DNA of 64,000 nucleotides from Roseomonas sp. AR75 (GTDB lineage: Bacteria; Pseudomonadota; Alphaproteobacteria; Acetobacterales; Acetobacteraceae). The notes beneath the pieces were generated by a model that searched no databases, had not been told where the DNA came from, and was given only the letters and a program-made list of their open reading frames with translations. The stretch spans positions 310,001 through 374,000 of the forward strand of contig NZ_STGB01000004.1 of NCBI RefSeq assembly GCF_005222815.1, read 5' to 3'. The first letter of the stretch is position 1. Each line of letters opens with the position of its first letter. Below, piece after piece: positions 60,869 to 64,000 of the stretch. The translations under genes were made by a program, and so were the position numbers.

Positions 60869-62829
60869 TGACGGGCGAACATCTGCTGGAGGAGCTCGGC
60901 CGCTTCGACGGTGACGCTGAGATCTTGCAGGCGTGGCGCGACGGCATGGCACCCGAGCCGACGCTGCTGGTCTCCGAATGGGCCGATCGGCACCGCATGC
61001 TCGGCTCGCGGGATTCAGCCGAGCCTGGCCCCTACCGTACTGCGCGCACGCCGTATCTGCGCGAGGTGATGGACGCGCTCTCGCCGTCGCATCCAGCGCG
61101 ACGTGTGGTGTTCATCAAGAGCGCACAGGTTGGTGCGACGACCTGCGGCAGCAACTGGATTGGCTATGTCATCCACCACGCGCCGGGCCCAATGCTCGCG
61201 GTGCAGCCGACGACCGAACTGGCCAAGCGCTTCTCCGACCAGCGCATTGACCCGTTGGTCGAGGAGACGCCGGCGATCCGGGAGCGGGTGGCGCCGGCGC
61301 GCTCGCGGGACAGCGGCAACCGGCAGCTCTCGAAGGAGTTCCCCGGCGGGCAGCTGGTGATGACCGGCGCGAACAGCGCGGTCGGCCTGCGGTCGATGTC
61401 GGCGCGCTTCCTCTTCCTCGACGAGATCGACGCCTATCCCGGCGATGTCGAGGGCGAGGGTGACCCGATCGCGCTGGCCGAGGCCCGCGCCCGCACCTTC
61501 GGCTGGCGGCGCAAGATGCTGTTGGTCAGCACGCCGACCATCGCCGGCTTGTCGCGGATCGAGCGCGAGTATCTCGCCACCGACCAGCGGCGCTACTTCG
61601 TGGCCTGTCCGCATTGCGGCCATCGCCAGCATCTCCGCTTTGAGCGGCTGGTCTGGGACGAGGACAAGCCGGAGACGGCGCGGTATCTCTGCGAGGACTG
61701 TGACGGCGCGATCGGCGAGCAGCACAAGGCGGCGATGCTGGCCACGGGGGAATGGCGGGCCACGGCGACGGCGACGGACCCGCACGCGATCGGCTTCCAC
61801 ATCTCGGCGCTCTACTCCCCGCCGGGCTGGATGCCCTGGTCGGAGATCGCGCGGCTCTGGCTCGCCGCGCAGGGCGATGACCGGGCGATCAAGACCTTTC
61901 GGAACACGGTGCTCGGCGAGACCTGGCAGGAGGCGGGCGAGGCGCCGGACTGGCAGCGGCTCTACGACCGCCGGGAACACTGGCCGGCCGGCACGGTGCC
62001 GATGGGCGGGCTGCTGCTCACCGCAGGCGTCGACGTGCAGCGCGATCGCCTGGAGGCCAGCCTCTGGGCGTGGGGGCAGGACCGGCAGTCATGGCTGATC
62101 GAACACCGCGTGCTGGCGGGGAACCCGTTCGAGGGGGCGGTGTGGGAGGAGTTGCGGCTGCTGCTGGGCGAGACCTGGCGGCATGCCAGCGGGCACCGGC
62201 TGCCGGTGGCCATGGCGGCGATCGACAGCGGCGACGGCATGACCACAGCGGAGGTGTATTCGTTCGTGCGTCGGGCCGGTGCCGGCCGCGCCATCGCAGT
62301 GAAGGGCCAGGACGGGCTGCGCGCGGCGGTCGGCCAGCCGGCGGCGACGGAAGTGCGGCGCAACGGCCGGAAGCTCGGCGGGCTGAAGGTCTGGCCGGTG
62401 GGCTCGTCCTTCCTGAAGGGCGAGACCTATGGCTGGCTAAAGCTGGAGCGGCCGACGGAGGAGAGCGGTGATCCGTTCCCGCCCGGCTACGTGCACCTGC
62501 CGCTCCACGCCGCTGGCGAGGAGTTCTGCCGGCAGATCACGGCGGAGCAGCTCGTGGCGCGTGCCAGCCGCAACGGCTTCCGCCGGCTGGAGTGGGTGAA
62601 GACGCGCGAGAGTAACGAGGCGCTCGACTGCCGGGTCTATGCCCGCGCGGCGGCAGCGGCGCTTGGGATGGATGGCTGGGGCGACGGCCGCTGGGCGCGG
62701 ATGGCAGATGCCCTGTCGCTGCCTGCGGCCGACCTTCCCGCCGCCGGGAATGCCGCGCCACAGCCAAGCGCGCCTGACACCCATCGCCCGCGCGGCTGGC
62801 TGGCGCCGCGCTCGGGCTGGCTCCGCTGA
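60868..62829 (+). CDS. terL: Phage terminase large subunit, gpA family
   Basis: This 653-residue protein starts at the ATG overlapping the small-subunit stop. It belongs to the lambda gpA (GpA) type: FIKSAQVGATTCG near residue 82 as adenine/Walker-like motif, FLFLDEIDAYPGDVEGEGD near 178 as Walker B, LVSTPTIAG as coupling motif, then a zinc ribbon (CPHCGHRQH ... CEDCDG) near 250-285. The nuclease domain includes LLTAGVDVQRDRLEAS near 390 and AMAAIDSGDG near 450. It cuts and pumps phage DNA into proheads. GpA-type enzymes usually belong to cos-type or related packagers. Confidence 0.9.
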   Translation: MTGEHLLEELGRFDGDAEILQAWRDGMAPEPTLLVSEWADRHRMLGSRDSAEPGPYRTARTPYLREVMDALSPSHPARRVVFIKSAQVGATTCGSNWIGYVIHHAPGPMLAVQPTTELAKRFSDQRIDPLVEETPAIRERVAPARSRDSGNRQLSKEFPGGQLVMTGANSAVGLRSMSARFLFLDEIDAYPGDVEGEGDPIALAEARARTFGWRRKMLLVSTPTIAGLSRIEREYLATDQRRYFVACPHCGHRQHLRFERLVWDEDKPETARYLCEDCDGAIGEQHKAAMLATGEWRATATATDPHAIGFHISALYSPPGWMPWSEIARLWLAAQGDDRAIKTFRNTVLGETWQEAGEAPDWQRLYDRREHWPAGTVPMGGLLLTAGVDVQRDRLEASLWAWGQDRQSWLIEHRVLAGNPFEGAVWEELRLLLGETWRHASGHRLPVAMAAIDSGDGMTTAEVYSFVRRAGAGRAIAVKGQDGLRAAVGQPAATEVRRNGRKLGGLKVWPVGSSFLKGETYGWLKLERPTEESGDPFPPGYVHLPLHAAGEEFCRQITAEQLVARASRNGFRRLEWVKTRESNEALDCRVYARAAAAALGMDGWGDGRWARMADALSLPAADLPAAGNAAPQPSAPDTHRPRGWLAPRSGWLR

Positions 62830-62844
62830 AGGAGGAGGACGCGC

Positions 62845-63081
62845 ATGGATCCGACCGTCCTCGCCTGGGCGCTGGCGCAGCCCGCCGGCAGCCGCGCGGC
62901 GGCGCTCGCGGCGGCGTACACGGGCGGCACCACGCGCGTGACCTTCGACGGCCGCACGGTGGAGTACCGCAGCCTGGATGAGCTCGGCCGAGCGCTGGCG
63001 GTGCTGCGCGGAGCGGAGAGCACGGCAGCCCGCCGGCCCTCCGTCACGCTGGCCAGCTTCTCCCGTGAGGGAACCAGGTGA
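62845..63081 (+). CDS. gpW-like head-tail joining protein
   Basis: This 78-residue protein starts at the ATG at 62845 with GGAGGA just upstream. It has a small helical body (LAWALAQPAGSRAAAL), a beta hairpin TTRVTFDGRTVEYRS and SLDELGRALAVLRG, the gpW pattern. It sits between terminase and portal as in lambda (A-W-B) and overlaps the portal start by one base. It helps close the head after packaging. Confidence 0.8.
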   Translation: MDPTVLAWALAQPAGSRAAALAAAYTGGTTRVTFDGRTVEYRSLDELGRALAVLRGAESTAARRPSVTLASFSREGTR

Positions 63082-64000
63082 TGGGCCGCCTTCGCGCTGC
63101 CTGGCTCGCCTTTCGTGGCTACGCGGCTGCGCAGGACAGCCGCGCCTCGAGCTGGGCAGCGTCCGGCGGCAGCGCGACGGCGGAGGTCGGGATGGCCGCG
63201 CCGACGGTTGGGCGCCGTGCGCGCGATGCCGTCCGCAACGATCCGTATGCCAGCCGCATCGTCGATCTCTGGACGGGGAACGCCGTCGGCGCCGGCATCA
63301 CCACGCGCTGGCCGGACGACGCGCACAGCGGCGCCTGGCAACGCTGGGCGGAAAGCACCGGCTGCGATGCGGAGGGGCGGCTGGATCTCTACGGTCTGCA
63401 GGCGCTGGCGATGCGCGCCGTCGTGGAGAGCGGGGAATGCTTCATCCGATTCCTTATGACGGAGCCGTCGCCGACGAACCCGATCGGCCTGCGGCTGCAG
63501 GTGCTGGAGGCGGATCACCTCGACACCGCCCGCAACGGCATGCTGGCGGGTGCCGCCACCATCCAGGGCATCGCGCTGGGAGAGGCCGGCGAGCCGATCG
63601 GCTACTGGCTGCATCGCGTGCATCCCGGCGCGGCCTGGATCCTGCCGGGCGCCACCTGGCTCGGCAGTGAACGGATCGCAGCAACAGACGTGCTGCACGT
63701 CTATCGCAAGCGCCGGCCCGGCCAGCTGCGCGACGTCTCCTGGCTGGCGCCGGTGCTGCTGCGCCTGCGCGATCTCGGCGACTACGAGGCCGCCCTGCTG
63801 ATGAAGGCGAAGATCGAGGCGTGCTTGGCGGCGGTCGTTACCGAAGAGGGCGACGAGGCGCTGACCGGGGCCGCTGCCGGCCTGCTCCGCGACGCGCAGG
63901 GCCGCACCGTCGAGAGCTTCGAGCCGGGCATGATCCTCTACCGGCGCGGCATGGGCTCCGTGGAAGTGGTGAACCCCTCCGGTGGTGGATCGCACGCCGC
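63081..64000 (+). CDS. Lambda-type portal protein (partial, cut by window end)
   Basis: The first 306 residues of a Phage_portal_2-type protein are present before the sequence ends. Visible signatures: an N-terminal basic arm, RRARDAVRNDPYASRIVDLW, NAVGAGITTRWPD, ESGECFIRFLM, LEADHLDTARNG, VLHVYRKRRPGQLRDVSW, and YEAALLMKAKIEACLAAV. It would form the dodecameric channel through which DNA enters. The protease and capsid genes normally come next, and a capsid C terminus is what opens this window. Confidence 0.85.
   Translation, partial: MGRLRAAWLAFRGYAAAQDSRASSWAASGGSATAEVGMAAPTVGRRARDAVRNDPYASRIVDLWTGNAVGAGITTRWPDDAHSGAWQRWAESTGCDAEGRLDLYGLQALAMRAVVESGECFIRFLMTEPSPTNPIGLRLQVLEADHLDTARNGMLAGAATIQGIALGEAGEPIGYWLHRVHPGAAWILPGATWLGSERIAATDVLHVYRKRRPGQLRDVSWLAPVLLRLRDLGDYEAALLMKAKIEACLAAVVTEEGDEALTGAAAGLLRDAQGRTVESFEPGMILYRRGMGSVEVVNPSGGGSHA

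Overview
The window is high-GC (roughly two-thirds G+C by eye) and almost entirely temperate-phage DNA from an alphaproteobacterium. An Acetobacteraceae or other Rhodospirillales host (Roseomonas-like) is the best guess. The grounds are the gene-transfer-agent-like tail module (DUF2460, DUF2163, NlpC/P60, large hub), the DUF6441, DUF6511, DUF6456 and DUF2924 families, the DUF2924-serine recombinase operon, and two perfect GTTC-N7-GTTC SOS boxes of alphaproteobacterial LexA type.

Layout. (1) 1-16.8 kb holds late structural genes on the plus strand: the end of the major capsid protein, decoration and connector proteins, tail terminator, tail tube, a tail-assembly chaperone with a classical -1 frameshift site, tape measure, distal tail proteins, a tail peptidase, the tail hub and fibres. 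A three-gene cargo module (unknown protein, membrane protein, SF2 helicase) is wedged between tail tube and chaperone at 4.1-6.8 kb. (2) 16.8-25.1 kb holds a broken IS66 transposase, a minus-strand lysis cluster (lipoprotein, two-domain lysin with CHAP, T7-type amidase), a broken IS5-type transposase, a membrane/secreted gene pair and a tRNA-like 3' scar. (3) 25.1-38.4 kb is a defence-like island: a PLD-SNF2 helicase, an Eco57I-type methyltransferase and a DprA-like protein (the first two frameshifted), then two PD-(D/E)XK-like proteins and several unknown genes. Copies or fragments of a small ParB-like HTH gene punctuate it. (4) 38.4-44.4 kb holds a four-gene serine-recombinase operon and the lysogeny control block (XRE regulator, ImmA-like metalloprotease, LexA box, repeated operator-like motifs, phage sigma factor). 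(5) 44.4-52.8 kb is replication and recombination: Sak4-like ATPase, SSB-like protein, helicase, Cas4-like nuclease, RepB-primase/RepA-helicase, a nine-copy iteron array and a RuvC-like resolvase. (6) 52.8-60.2 kb holds accessory genes, including a second LexA box, HU, two tandem ParB-methyltransferase fusions and DUF4238 and DUF3489 proteins. (7) 60.3-64 kb is packaging: small and large terminase, gpW and the portal, which runs off the end.

The two ends are complementary. The right end stops in the portal gene, and the left end starts inside the capsid gene that would normally follow portal and protease. The window is therefore either one phage-like element cut at an arbitrary point, or the facing halves of two related prophages separated by an island. 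The most novel-looking systems are the tail-embedded helicase module, the recombinase-linked repeat platform that separates defence cargo, and the iteron origin.
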